A stretch of DNA of 15,360 nt from Candidatus Aminicenantota bacterium (GCA_026706325.1 JAPOYZ010000346.1:2479-17838); one strand, 5' to 3'; counted from the first letter of the stretch, positions 1 to 7,953 are shown. Notes: generated from the letters alone by a model not told the origin. Numbers and translations: made by a program.

Positions 1-145
1 AACTCAGGGAGACCCGGTCGTCCTCCAACGGAGTCCCCTGAGTCGATTGCGACTGCGCCCGGACCGGTCGCGTCAGCAAAAACGCGGACGCGTACCCGAA
101 CCACCTGCGCCGGCTGATCCGGCCGGAGTTATCATCGGTTCTCAT
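1..145 (-). CDS. N-terminus of a Tat-exported protein (cut by window edge)
   Basis: Reading leftwards from an ATG at 145 gives 48 open codons up to base 1. Residues 11-30 form a twin-arginine signal: SRRRWF followed by a short hydrophobic stretch (GYASAFLL) and a likely signal peptidase site after VRA (about residue 30). The mature part begins QSQSTQGTPLEDDRVSLS and then leaves the window, so the enzymatic class cannot be seen. Twin-arginine signals usually mark proteins exported folded, often with cofactors such as molybdopterin, NAD(P) or Fe-S; that is family knowledge, not seen here. The gene lies 140 bases downstream of the CRTAC1-like gene on the same strand and could share its transcript. 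No clear Shine-Dalgarno precedes the ATG. The plus-strand frames over the same bases show no protein-like features. Confidence 0.72.
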   Translation of the reverse strand, partial: MRTDDNSGRISRRRWFGYASAFLLTRPVRAQSQSTQGTPLEDDRVSLS

Positions 146-285
146 GGCCACAGATTAGCAGTCCAATGTGATCCTCGCCATGGCATGGTCCGGAGGAGTG
201 ACTTCCCTTTCCCCCGTCTTCCATGCCCCGGTGCCAAACCCCGCGTCCCGCGCCTACCGACCGCCACTCCACTCCTCTCCCTTCG

Positions 286-1917
286 TCACTCTTTCCTCTT
301 TTCTCCTTCCACCAGCACGTACTCCCGATCCACCTCCAGATTCTCCAGAACCTGCCGCCGTCCCCGGCTCCACCGCACCTCGATCCGTTGGACCTCGCCG
401 GCCGCGCCCAACCCGAAGTGAAGCCGCGGATCGTCGGAGGACTGGTATCCCGACCCGGCCCGAACCTCCCGAATCTGAGTCGAGCCCCCGGCAGTGAGCG
501 TGACCCGCGTTCCCACCGCGTCCCGATTGGACTCCGTCCCCGCCAACCGCAGGCGGAGCCAATGCCCCTCTCCCCCGTCATTGCGGTAAAGGGAGAGCCC
601 GCCATCCATGTTGGAGACGGCCACGTCCACGTCCCCGTCGTTGTCGAAGTCGGCAATGGCGGCGCCGCGGCTGGAATGAGCCTGGGAAAGTCCCAATGCC
701 TCATCTGAAGCCATCTCCCGGAAACGGCCGTTGCCCAGGTTTCGAAACAGGTGGCTCCTCTGCCGGAACCGGGTCCCCGTGGGCCGGGTATCCACCTGCG
801 GAAAAACGTGCCCGTTGGCCACGAAGAGGTCCTCCCATCCGTCGTGGTCGTAGTCGAAGAAGTGGGTGCTCCAACCCAGGAAGCGCAGACTTGGCAGGCT
901 CAAACCGGTGGGGCGGGTCACGTCCCGGAATCGGCCGCCTCCCAGGTTCCGGTACAGGGTGTTGTAGTCGGCGGAGAAGTTGGTGACGTAGACGTCGAAT
1001 CGCCCGTCCCGATCGTAGTCGCCAAAGGCGATCCCCATGCCGGCCTGAGCCTGCCCGTCCTCGTTGAAGGCCACGGCCGCCACGACGCCCCGTTCCTCGA
1101 AGGTTCCGTCTCCCCGATTTTGGAAGAGGAAGTTGGCCATGGAATCGTTGGCCACGTAGAGGTCGCTGTCGCCGTCGCTGTCGTAGTCGCACCAGACCGC
1201 GCCCATCCCGTAGGAAGCGGGAGCGTCCATACGCGCCGCCTCGGTGGCTTCCCGGAAAGTGCCGTCGCCGTTGCTCAGGTAGAAGGTGTCCCGGACTGCC
1301 GGCAGCCCCCCCGGCCCGCAGTGGACCTGGACCCCGCGGTATTGGCAATCGGGCGACGCGGCCGGCGGATTCTCGTGGTCGAATTCCACGTAGTTGGCCA
1401 CGTACAGATCCAGCCACCCGTCCCGGTTCGCGTCGGCGAAGGCGGCGCTGGAACTCCAGGAGGGGTCCCCCACCCCCGCTTCCCGGGTCACGTCCCGGAA
1501 GGTGCCGTCGCCGTTGTTCCGGTACAGGAGGTTGGGGCCGTAGTTGCAGACGTAGAGGTCGGACCAGCCGTCGTTGTCGTAGTCGGCGACGGTCACTCCC
1601 ATGCCCCAATGGCGCCCTCCCACGCCGGCCTCGAAGGTCACCAGCCGGAAGCTCCCGTCCCCCTGGTTCCGATAGAGGGCATTGGAGACGCTGCGTTTCC
1701 CGGTTCCCAGCTCCTCCCAGAGACCCCCGTTGACGGCATACAGATCGAGCCAGCCGTCCCGGTCGTAGTCGATCCAACCGACTCCGCTGCCCACCGTCTC
1801 CAGGATGTGGCCCTTGGCGCTGCCGCCGCCCCGGTGCCGGAAGTTCAGCCCCGCGTCACGGCTCACCTCCGTGAAGTGAACGGAGGTCGTGAGAAGAAGC
1901 AGCAACGTCGCGATCAT
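286..1917 (-). CDS. CRTAC1-like protein: seven FG-GAP repeats plus ASPIC/UnbV domain, secreted
   Basis: Predicted exported protein of 543 residues. An N-terminal hydrophobic stretch (MIATLLLLLTTSVHF) suggests a signal peptide. The body has seven FG-GAP/VCBS motifs of the form DYDRDGWLDLYAVN, each with a Ca-binding-like DxDxDGxxD core, which fits one seven-bladed beta-propeller. The C-terminal region (GTRVTL, VRAGSGYQSSDD, HFGLG, VRW) is the ASPIC/UnbV domain usual for the CRTAC1 family. Such proteins are generally extracellular or surface-bound; their ligands are mostly unknown. The frame stays open upstream to an ATG at 2058, but those 47 codons run through the intergenic hairpins at 1948-1994 and overlap the divergent gene's start, so I place the start at 1917 (a GTG at 1920 is equally possible). 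No strong ribosome binding site is visible. The stop is TGA. Family is certain; function is not. Confidence 0.9.
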   Translation of the reverse strand: MIATLLLLLTTSVHFTEVSRDAGLNFRHRGGGSAKGHILETVGSGVGWIDYDRDGWLDLYAVNGGLWEELGTGKRSVSNALYRNQGDGSFRLVTFEAGVGGRHWGMGVTVADYDNDGWSDLYVCNYGPNLLYRNNGDGTFRDVTREAGVGDPSWSSSAAFADANRDGWLDLYVANYVEFDHENPPAASPDCQYRGVQVHCGPGGLPAVRDTFYLSNGDGTFREATEAARMDAPASYGMGAVWCDYDSDGDSDLYVANDSMANFLFQNRGDGTFEERGVVAAVAFNEDGQAQAGMGIAFGDYDRDGRFDVYVTNFSADYNTLYRNLGGGRFRDVTRPTGLSLPSLRFLGWSTHFFDYDHDGWEDLFVANGHVFPQVDTRPTGTRFRQRSHLFRNLGNGRFREMASDEALGLSQAHSSRGAAIADFDNDGDVDVAVSNMDGGLSLYRNDGGEGHWLRLRLAGTESNRDAVGTRVTLTAGGSTQIREVRAGSGYQSSDDPRLHFGLGAAGEVQRIEVRWSRGRRQVLENLEVDREYVLVEGEKRKE

Positions 1918-1947
1918 CACCGCCAGTCTAGCAAGATGAGGAGGGAG

Positions 1948-1994
1948 CGGCGGTTTTCTTACCGCCGATTGGCGCGGCGACTTTCCTGTCGCCG
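1948..1994. repeat. Two intergenic hairpins of the TTTCCT-loop family
   Basis: Hairpin 1 (1948-1967) has a perfect 7-bp stem CGGCGGT/ACCGCCG around the loop TTTCTT. Hairpin 2 (1975-1994) has a perfect 7-bp stem CGGCGAC/GTCGCCG around the loop TTTCCT. Two inner base pairs differ between them and both changes are compensated, while the loop is nearly constant. They sit in the 139-base divergent gap between the CRTAC1-like gene and the redoxin gene, so terminator use is unlikely here. Related units occur at 5498-5673, 9769-9788 and 13073-13165. Confidence 0.85.
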
Positions 1995-2056
1995 ATTCTT
2001 CCCTACGCATCCCGCCACCGTTCGCATACCTGGGCGCGTCGTGCAAGAATTGAAAC

Positions 2057-2647
2057 ATGATGGCCTTCGGACGGTTCCGATCCCGGGTGGTGGTCTGGAC
2101 ATCGATCCTGTGGATCTTCTGGGGCTACGGTTCAGGTCCCTCGGAGTTGAACCTGACCAGCCTGTCGGGCGAGCGGGTGGACCCGTTCGCCGCCGTGGAC
2201 TCGCCCAGCGTCTTCCTGTTCCTGCGCAGCGACTGTCCCATTTCCAACCGGTATGCGCCCGAACTGCGGCGGCTTCATGAGGCGTTCTCGCCCCGGGGCG
2301 TGCGGTTCTGGCTGGTTTACGTGGACCCGCAGGAAGAGGCCGGTTCCATCCGACGGCACGCCGGGGAATTTCAGCTTCCGGGCGAGATCCTTCGTGATTC
2401 CGGACACGACCTGGTCCGCCTCACCGGGGCCCGAGTCACTCCGGAGGCGGCCGTCTTCGACGCCGGCGGCCGGCTCGTCTACCGTGGGCGTATCGACGAC
2501 CGGTACACCGATTTCGGCAAGGCGCGGGCCAGACCCAATCGCCGCGATCTGATGCTGGCCCTCGAATCCGTGCTCCAGGGGGAACCGGTGGCGGAACCGG
2601 TGACCCCGGCCGTGGGATGCTTCATCGCGGATCTGGCCGGCAGATAG
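2057..2647 (+). CDS. Membrane-anchored thioredoxin-fold (redoxin/AhpC-TSA-like) protein
   Basis: A 196-residue protein. Residues about 10-24 (RVVVWTSILWIFWGY) form one hydrophobic segment, probably an uncleaved anchor or signal, putting the domain outside the cytoplasmic membrane. The thioredoxin-like fold shows a beta strand VFLFLRSDC followed by the active-site region C60-P-I-S-N, then WLVYVDP, the pre-cis-proline segment VTPEAAVF (P129) and the strand LVYRGRIDD. There is one catalytic-type cysteine instead of CxxC; a second cysteine (C188) lies near the C-terminus in VGCFIAD. The DCPISN motif is typical of redoxin domains in Planctomycetes/Acidobacteria-type secreted proteins, often fused to cytochrome c domains; here the domain stands alone. 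It lies 19 bases upstream of the VCBS gene on the same strand, so they are probably co-transcribed. The start is one of two adjacent ATGs (2057 or 2060) without a visible Shine-Dalgarno. Substrate unknown. Confidence 0.83.
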   Translation: MMAFGRFRSRVVVWTSILWIFWGYGSGPSELNLTSLSGERVDPFAAVDSPSVFLFLRSDCPISNRYAPELRRLHEAFSPRGVRFWLVYVDPQEEAGSIRRHAGEFQLPGEILRDSGHDLVRLTGARVTPEAAVFDAGGRLVYRGRIDDRYTDFGKARARPNRRDLMLALESVLQGEPVAEPVTPAVGCFIADLAGR

Positions 2648-2652
2648 CAAAC

Positions 2653-2657
2653 AGGAG
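2653..2657 (+). promoter_or_regulatory. Ribosome binding site for the 14-repeat VCBS gene
   Basis: AGGAG lies nine bases upstream of the ATG at 2667, in the 19-base gap after the redoxin stop codon. It supports the chosen start and translation from a shared transcript. Confidence 0.6.
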
Positions 2658-2666
2658 AACTTTGAG

Positions 2667-5495
2667 ATGCCAATTCGGAGGCTTGCGGTCTTTTGCGTCC
2701 TTTGGACGGGATTCATGGGAATGTCGCCGGCCAGGGACGGCGCCATCCGCCATTCCGGCTTCGACGACTTCAGCCGGGGAACCCTGGGGAATGCAGGGGC
2801 AAACGTCTACGTTTCCAGGAAGGGGACCGTCCAGGTCATCAATCAGTGGGACCTGAACCGGGACGGACACGTGGACCTGGTCCTGAGCAACACCCACGAC
2901 AACATGAGCGTGGTTGACGCTCTCGTCTACTGGGGCAGCGCCGACGGCCCCCGCTCCCTTCTCCCCGAACTCTGGAGGGAACGGCCCCTGGCGCAGGTGG
3001 TCTACGGCCTGATGGACCGGACCGATCACGTGACCCGGCTCCCCTCCTTCGGCGGCGGCCGGTCGGCGGTGGCGGATCTGAACCGGGACGGATTCCCCGA
3101 TCTGGTCTTCTGCAACTACATCCACAACTACCCCGGTGTCCGGACGGCGTACGTCTACTGGGGGAGCCGGGACGGGTATTCCCGCGTCGGACGCACCGAA
3201 CTCCCCACCCGGTGGGCGGCGGGTGTGGTGGCCCGGGATCTCAACTCCGACGGATACCCGGACCTGGTCTTCGCCAACCAGGGGGTGGAGGCGGGCGCGG
3301 AAAAGATTTCACCCAAGGTGGATCTCTCCTCCTACATCTACTGGGGCAGCGCCAACGGTTTCGATCCCGACCGTCCGGGACTGGTTCCCACCCGCGGCGC
3401 CCGGGACGTGGCCGCCGGCGACGTGAACGGGGACGGGGACCCCGACCTGATCTTCATCAACAACAGCCCTCAATCGAAGGGGGTTCAGATCTTTTTTGGC
3501 CGCGAGGGCGTCTACACCGCGGACCAGTCGTGGCAGGCAGAGACGGCTCCTCCCGGGAGCGTCGGGACCGGCGACCTGGACCGGGACGGTTTCGACGACG
3601 TTGTGGTCACGGTGTCGGGCGAGGGCGCCCGGGACGGCAACGTCCTCCTGTTTTCGGGAGGGAAGGACGGGCCCGTCCCATCTCCCAGCCGGACCCTTCC
3701 GGCCATCGCTCCCACCGGCTCGGACATTGCCGATCTGAACGGCGACGGATACCTGGATCTGGCCGTGTCCAACTCGTCGAACGGGGAGCCGCTACCCGAG
3801 TCCTACGTCTACTGGGGCGGGTCCGAAGGTTTTTCGGCCCAACGGAGGTCCCAGCTCCCGACCCTGGCCCCGGCCGACGTGGCTTCGGGCGACCTGAACC
3901 GGGACGGCCATCTCGACCTGGTCTTTGCCAACGCCCATGACGGTACGTCCGCCGACGTGCCCTCGTACGTCTACTGGGGAAGTTCCACCGGCTTCGCGCC
4001 GTATATGCGGACCGAACTGCAGGGGTTCGGCGGCAACAGCGTCAACCTGGCCGACCTCAACCTCGACGGAAACCTGGATGTGGTGCTGGTGAACCGGTGG
4101 AGCGGCAAGCACGCCGGCCAGGTCCTGAACAACATCTACTGGGGCAACCCCCACCACTACTATTCCACGGCGTCCCGCACGGCCCTGCCCGGACACGGCG
4201 CCTACGCCGTCGCCGTCGCCGACCTCAACGACGACGGCTTCAACGATCTGGTCCTCACCAACTCCTACGTCGGGTACAGTTGGATCTATTGGGGCAGCCG
4301 GGACGGCTACTCCCCCGGGAACCGCCAGGAGTTGGCCGCCGCCAACGCCCACGGGGTGAGCGCCGCCGATCTGAACCGGGACGGCTACCTGGAACTGGTC
4401 TTCACCCACAGCCGGGGCCGGAAGCTGGGGACCATCTACTGGGGCGGAGAAGAGGGCTACGCCGACGCCCGCCGGACCTCGCTCCCCCTGAAGAACCAGA
4501 GGTGCAGCAACAACCGGGTGGCGGACCTGAACCGCGACGGCTACCTGGATCTGCTCTTTCCCGGAAACTGGTACGGCATTTACCAGATCTTCTGGGGTGC
4601 CGAGGACGGCTACTCGCCGGAGCGGAGCTGGAGCCGGATGCTGCCGGCAGGCAACGTGGAACTGGCCGACCTGAATTCGGACGGGAACCTGGATTTCATG
4701 CTGGTGGGCAGCTTCGACCCCGAGACCCGGACCTATACGGGCAACAGCTACCTGCTCTGGGGGACCGCCGAGGGGGTTCCCACGCTCGAGAACAAGGTGG
4801 AGCTGGAGGGTCACTCGCCCATCGAGTGCGGCATCGCCGACCTGAACCGGGACGGACACCTGGACCTGGTGTTGTCCAACTACATGTCGGGCCGCACCCG
4901 CACCCTCCCGGTGTTCGTCTACTGGGGCGGCGAAGGGGGCGCCTACAGCCGGACCAACCGGACCGACCTTCCCGCCTATTCCTCCTCCGCCATCCAGACG
5001 GTGGATCTGAACCGGGACGGCTGGCCCGAGATCGTGGTCCACAACCACATGAAGGACGGCGACCACAGCATCAACACCTACATCTACTGGAACGGACCCG
5101 AAGGCTTCCACCGGGACCGGAAGACCGAGATCCCCAGCTTCGGTCCCCACTACAGCCAGATGACCGATCCGGGGGACCTCTACACCCGGCGCTTGGAGGA
5201 GGAATACGTTTCGCCGCCGCTGGAACTACCCGGGTCCGGCGGCGTCCGGCTGATCTGGGAGGCCGAGGAGCCCCACGGAGCCCGACTGCAGTTCCAGGTC
5301 CGCACCGCGTCCAGCCGCGACGGCCTCAAATCCGCCGAGTGGACCGGGCCCTCCGGCGCCGGATCCTACTACCAGGAGTCCGGAACCGGGATCGGCGGCC
5401 TGGATGGAACCCGCCGCTGGGCCCAGTACCGGGCCGTCTTCACCTCTCCGGCCGGCGGCGTCTGGCCCATCCTGTCGGTAGTAGAATTGCGCTAG
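2667..5495 (+). CDS. Large secreted FG-GAP/VCBS protein with 14 repeats and a C-terminal beta-sandwich-like domain
   Basis: A 942-residue protein with an N-terminal signal-like stretch (RRLAVFCVLWTGFMGM, residues 4-19). I count 14 copies of a DLNRDGYLDLVFAN-type motif from about residue 63 to residue 790, spaced roughly 50-60 residues, each usually followed by a YVYWGS-DGYS strand pair and a short RTELP segment. The DxNxDGxxD core is the FG-GAP/VCBS Ca-binding loop. Fourteen repeats would fit two consecutive seven-bladed propellers. The last ~100 residues (PPLELPGSGGVRLIWEAEE to the C-terminus) have no repeats and look like a beta-sandwich appendage with WTGPSG and YRAVFTS strands. No catalytic motif is seen, so a binding or adhesion role at the surface is likely. 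It follows the redoxin gene closely with its own ribosome binding site, and a terminator-like hairpin lies at 5549-5567. Confidence 0.9.
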   Translation: MPIRRLAVFCVLWTGFMGMSPARDGAIRHSGFDDFSRGTLGNAGANVYVSRKGTVQVINQWDLNRDGHVDLVLSNTHDNMSVVDALVYWGSADGPRSLLPELWRERPLAQVVYGLMDRTDHVTRLPSFGGGRSAVADLNRDGFPDLVFCNYIHNYPGVRTAYVYWGSRDGYSRVGRTELPTRWAAGVVARDLNSDGYPDLVFANQGVEAGAEKISPKVDLSSYIYWGSANGFDPDRPGLVPTRGARDVAAGDVNGDGDPDLIFINNSPQSKGVQIFFGREGVYTADQSWQAETAPPGSVGTGDLDRDGFDDVVVTVSGEGARDGNVLLFSGGKDGPVPSPSRTLPAIAPTGSDIADLNGDGYLDLAVSNSSNGEPLPESYVYWGGSEGFSAQRRSQLPTLAPADVASGDLNRDGHLDLVFANAHDGTSADVPSYVYWGSSTGFAPYMRTELQGFGGNSVNLADLNLDGNLDVVLVNRWSGKHAGQVLNNIYWGNPHHYYSTASRTALPGHGAYAVAVADLNDDGFNDLVLTNSYVGYSWIYWGSRDGYSPGNRQELAAANAHGVSAADLNRDGYLELVFTHSRGRKLGTIYWGGEEGYADARRTSLPLKNQRCSNNRVADLNRDGYLDLLFPGNWYGIYQIFWGAEDGYSPERSWSRMLPAGNVELADLNSDGNLDFMLVGSFDPETRTYTGNSYLLWGTAEGVPTLENKVELEGHSPIECGIADLNRDGHLDLVLSNYMSGRTRTLPVFVYWGGEGGAYSRTNRTDLPAYSSSAIQTVDLNRDGWPEIVVHNHMKDGDHSINTYIYWNGPEGFHRDRKTEIPSFGPHYSQMTDPGDLYTRRLEEEYVSPPLELPGSGGVRLIWEAEEPHGARLQFQVRTASSRDGLKSAEWTGPSGAGSYYQESGTGIGGLDGTRRWAQYRAVFTSPAGGVWPILSVVELR

Positions 5496-5497
5496 GA

Positions 5498-5541
5498 GGG
5501 GGTTTTCTTACCGCCCGGAGGGGCGGCTTTCCTGCCGCCCC
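5498..5541. repeat. Two tandem hairpins of the TTTCCT-loop family after the VCBS gene
   Basis: Unit 1 (5498-5515) keeps the loop TTTCTT, but its stem GGGGGT/ACCGCC has one G-G mismatch, so it looks like a decaying copy. Unit 2 (5520-5541) has a perfect 8-bp stem GGGGCGGC/GCCGCCCC around TTTCCT. Its stem differs from the CGGCGGT and CGGCGAC types by compensated pairs. The pair begins three bases after the VCBS stop codon, between convergent genes. Confidence 0.82.
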
Positions 5542-5548
5542 CTGGGAG

Positions 5549-5570
5549 GGGGGACTTTTAGTCCCCCTTT
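5549..5570 (+). terminator. Hairpin plus T-rich tail, possible rho-independent terminator
   Basis: A perfect 8-bp stem GGGGGACT/AGTCCCCC (5549-5556 with 5560-5567) closes a three-base TTT loop and is followed by TTTCTTCCTT. It lies 54 bases after the stop of the VCBS gene and has the form of a terminator for it. It is also the outer hairpin of the composite repeat at 5549-5650, so termination may be a secondary use. A related, weaker hairpin is at 13239-13255. Confidence 0.5.
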
Positions 5571-5650
5571 CTTCCTTGCTGCCAAGCGATACGCTGGGTG
5601 GAAAGCGTAAAGGGGGACTCCGTCCCCCTAACCGGCGGTAGGAAAACCGC
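5549..5650 (-). repeat. Composite multi-hairpin element, copy 1 (inverted relative to copy 2)
   Basis: On the minus strand the order is: a TTTCCT-loop hairpin (5650-5635, stem GCGGT/ACCGC), a GGGGGACGGAGTCCCCC hairpin (5628-5612), a spacer with the imperfect palindrome CCAGCG...CGCTTGG (about 5598-5582), and a GGGGGACT/AGTCCCCC hairpin (5567-5549). The same order occurs on the plus strand at 13146-13255. Across the central spacer, 5578-5605 matches 13200-13227 in reverse complement with three differences in 28 bases. The whole element is about 100 bases and lies between convergent genes. Confidence 0.8.
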
Positions 5651-5655
5651 TCAAT

Positions 5656-5673
5656 CGGCGGTAAGAAAACCGC
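5656..5673 (-). repeat. Further TTTCTT-loop hairpin next to composite copy 1
   Basis: Read on the minus strand this is GAGCGGT, loop TTTCTT, ACCGCCGA, with a 5-bp core stem GCGGT/ACCGC. It repeats the neighbouring unit at 5635-5650 almost exactly after a five-base gap, making a tandem pair. It ends three bases before the stop codon of the PQQ-like gene, so it could also terminate that transcript, although it lacks a T-rich tail. Confidence 0.75.
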
Positions 5674-5676
5674 TCC

Positions 5677-6888
5677 CTAATACTCTTCCGACGTCTGCTC
5701 GATCCGGTACAGGTGGGTGTCGGTCCTCAACAGCAGCGTCTCGCCTGCGACCGCAAGGGAGGCCAGCGTGCGGCCCTCGACCTGGTTCCTCGCCAACTCC
5801 CGAAAGGCCTTCCTGGGAGCGACCACGAAGGTCTGTCCCGTCTCGTTGAGAAAATAGATCCGTTCGGCGCCGTAGAGGGGCGAGGCGGAGAATTGGCCTC
5901 GCAAACGCTGCTTCCAATGGACCTCTCCGGTCTTGGCGTCCAGGCAGCTTGCCACGCCCACGTCGCTTACCACGTAGAGTTCGTCCCCCACCAGGATCGG
6001 TGAGGGGTTCAGAGGCGCTCCCCGCGAGAGCTTCCAGGCGATGTGGCTCTTCGTAACGTCTCCACTGCCGCCGGGCCGGACGGCGTAGAGGACGGGACGG
6101 GTGTACCCGGAGATGACGAAGACCAGATCGTGGCCGAAAACGGGGCGGGGCACCCCCGAGTAGCCGTTGTGGGTGATCCACCAGATCGTCTCGCCGCTTC
6201 GGGGATCGTAGGCTCCAACCTGGTTTCCGCCCGGACTGACCAGTTGAGCCTGCTCTCCTACTTGGATAACCAAGGGAGTGGCATAGGCCATGTATCCCGG
6301 GCGTGGAGTCTTCCAGCGGACTTGGCCGTTTTCCTTGTCCAGCGCAGCCACGTACTGCACGTCGGTCCCGTCGCAGGAGACGATGAGCAGGTCCTCGAAG
6401 AGCACCGGGGAGCCGCCCGGACCGTGGCCATGCTGGTACTTGAGCCGGCTACGCCAGAGCACTCGTCCATCGGTGGAGACGGCGGCCGTCCCGTTGGTGC
6501 CGTAGTGGACGTAGACCCGATCGCCCTCCAGCAACGCCGTGGGGGACGCATAGCTGTTCTTGGAGTGGATGCTTCCCGGGTTTTCCGTCCGGAAGACCTC
6601 CAGGTCGTAGAGCAGTTGCCCGTTCTCCAAGTCCAGAGAGAGGAGTCGAAGCGAGCGGCCTTTGTCCTGTGCCGAAGTCAGCCAGATCCGGCCGTCCCGG
6701 ACCACGGGGGAAGACCAGCCGGAGCCGGGGACCGGGACCTTCCAGCGGATGTTCTTCTCCTCGGACCAGTTCAAGGGCAGCTTTTCTCCACTCGAATGGC
6801 CTTGTCCCTCCGGACCTCGAAACTGGGGCCATTCCTCGGCTTGCAGCAAGCTGACGTGGAGGGCCAGGACAGGAAGGAGCCGGTTCAT
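5677..6888 (-). CDS. Periplasmic PQQ-like beta-propeller repeat protein
   Basis: A 403-residue protein from an ATG at 6888, with a short signal-like N-terminus (MNRLLPVLALHVSLLQAEE). The mature part opens with WPQFRGPEGQG, a hallmark of the PQQ-like/BamB-like propeller proteins common in Acidobacteria and Planctomycetes. Repeating strands such as SPVVRDGRIWLTS, LLSLDLENGQLLYDL, VAALDKENGQVRWK and ASCLDAKTGEVHWKQ are PQQ-type blades. Residues needed for a true quinoprotein dehydrogenase (adjacent-cysteine ring, catalytic Asp, haem site) are not evident, so this is more likely a structural or binding propeller than an enzyme. The frame is open up to 7029, but that extension overlaps the upstream gene by about 90 bases and lacks signal character, so I reject it. 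It follows the isomerase-like gene by 49 bases, suggesting one transcript. No clear Shine-Dalgarno. Stop is TAG. Confidence 0.88.
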   Translation of the reverse strand: MNRLLPVLALHVSLLQAEEWPQFRGPEGQGHSSGEKLPLNWSEEKNIRWKVPVPGSGWSSPVVRDGRIWLTSAQDKGRSLRLLSLDLENGQLLYDLEVFRTENPGSIHSKNSYASPTALLEGDRVYVHYGTNGTAAVSTDGRVLWRSRLKYQHGHGPGGSPVLFEDLLIVSCDGTDVQYVAALDKENGQVRWKTPRPGYMAYATPLVIQVGEQAQLVSPGGNQVGAYDPRSGETIWWITHNGYSGVPRPVFGHDLVFVISGYTRPVLYAVRPGGSGDVTKSHIAWKLSRGAPLNPSPILVGDELYVVSDVGVASCLDAKTGEVHWKQRLRGQFSASPLYGAERIYFLNETGQTFVVAPRKAFRELARNQVEGRTLASLAVAGETLLLRTDTHLYRIEQTSEEY

Positions 6889-6937
6889 GGGATGAAGAAT
6901 TCGGTCGGCAAGGGTCTGGGCCCTGTCACCAGGGCGG

Positions 6938-7942
6938 TCAGTCCTCCTTGGAAAAGGCGGCGTCGAAAGCCACGCCGGAGGGCTTGAAGTCGATAGACCG
7001 GACGAAGGCGGCGGACTCGGTGGCGCCATGCTCCCGGTCCATGCCCGGATCTTCCCATTCCACCGAGAGCGGACCGTCGTAACCGACGTCGTTCAGCGCC
7101 CGGATCACCTCTTCGAATCGGACGCTGCCCCGGCCCAGCGAACGGAAGTCCCAGTACCGGTCCGGGTGCCCGAAGGGGAGATGCCCACCAAACACGCCGG
7201 CCCGGGTGAGCGACGGCGACCAGTACGCGTCCTTCATGTGGACGTGGACGATCCGGTCCCCGAAGGTCCGGATGAAGTCCACGTAGTCGACTCCCTGGTA
7301 GCCCAGGTGGCTGGGGTCGTAGTTGAAGCCGAAGCTTTGGTGCCCGCCGACGGCTTCGATGGTTTTCTCGGTGGTGGTGATGTCGAAGGCGATCTCGGTG
7401 GGATGGACCTCCAGCCCGAACCGCACGCCGCATTCCTGGAACACCTGGAGGATGGGCAGCCAGCGGCGGCCCACATCCTGGAAACCCTGCTCGATGGTTT
7501 CAGGGTCCACGGGGGGAAAGGAGTAGAGGAGATGCCAGATGCTGCTTCCCGTAAACCCGTTGACGATCTTGAGCCCGAACTCGGCCGCGGCCCGGGCCGT
7601 GTTCTCCATCTCCCGGGCGGCTCTTTCGCGAACTCCCTCCGGGTCGCCGTCTCCCCAGACCGACGGCGGCAGGATGGCCTGGTGCCGGTCGTCGATGTTG
7701 TCGCAGACCGCCTGTCCCACCAGGTGATTGCTGACGGCGTAGCACTGGAGTCCGTGCCGGTTCAACGTGTCCCAGTGATTCCGGCAGTAGGAGTCCTCTT
7801 CCAGCGCCCGATGGACCTCGAAGTGATCTCCCCAGCAGGCCAGCTCCAGGCCGTCGTAGCCGAACTCCTTGGCCTTGCGGCACATGGTGTCGAAATCAAG
7901 GTCGGCCCATTGGCCCGTAAACAACGTGACCGGTCGTCCCAT
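6938..7942 (-). CDS. Sugar phosphate isomerase/epimerase-like TIM-barrel protein (AP endonuclease family 2 fold)
   Basis: A 334-residue protein matching the xylose-isomerase-like TIM barrel. Visible signatures are GYDGLELACWGDHFEV near the N-terminus, FGLEVHPTEIAF (Glu about 178), NYDPSHLGYQG (Asp about 209, His about 212), VHVHMKD (His about 235) and PLSVEWEDPGMD (Glu about 295). These acids and histidines are where the family binds its divalent metal and sugar. Members isomerise, epimerise or dehydrate sugars and inositols; the exact substrate cannot be read from sequence. No signal peptide is seen, so it is probably cytoplasmic. The start at 7942 is preferred over 7990 because GGGAGG lies five bases upstream and the extra 16 residues look non-native. 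The PQQ-like gene follows 49 bases downstream. Stop is TGA. Confidence 0.87.
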   Translation of the reverse strand: MGRPVTLFTGQWADLDFDTMCRKAKEFGYDGLELACWGDHFEVHRALEEDSYCRNHWDTLNRHGLQCYAVSNHLVGQAVCDNIDDRHQAILPPSVWGDGDPEGVRERAAREMENTARAAAEFGLKIVNGFTGSSIWHLLYSFPPVDPETIEQGFQDVGRRWLPILQVFQECGVRFGLEVHPTEIAFDITTTEKTIEAVGGHQSFGFNYDPSHLGYQGVDYVDFIRTFGDRIVHVHMKDAYWSPSLTRAGVFGGHLPFGHPDRYWDFRSLGRGSVRFEEVIRALNDVGYDGPLSVEWEDPGMDREHGATESAAFVRSIDFKPSGVAFDAAFSKED

Positions 7943-7947
7943 AAATG

Positions 7948-7953
7948 CCTCCC
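7948..7953 (-). promoter_or_regulatory. Ribosome binding site that fixes the isomerase-like gene's start
   Basis: GGGAGG on the minus strand, five bases before the ATG at 7942. It favours that start over the in-frame ATG at 7990. Confidence 0.6.

Noticed and set aside
42..158. Plus-strand frame near the left edge with high G/C third positions
   Set aside because: The same bases read on the minus strand give a start codon and a proper twin-arginine signal peptide, which explains the composition better.
751..2280. 509-codon plus-strand frame over the CRTAC1-like gene
   Set aside because: It is antisense to seven clear FG-GAP repeats and runs through the intergenic hairpins into the redoxin gene; its valine-rich composition is typical of a shadow frame in GC-rich DNA.
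3792..5150. Long antisense open frame (452 codons) inside the VCBS gene
   Set aside because: It mirrors the repeated DLNRDG coding on the other strand, has valine/glutamine-rich repeats with no domain, and the sense frame has a clear family, signal peptide and ribosome binding site.
6889..7029. 47-codon N-terminal extension of the PQQ-like protein
   Set aside because: It overlaps the isomerase-like gene's 3' end, is proline/serine-rich and displaces the signal peptide that begins at the ATG at 6888.
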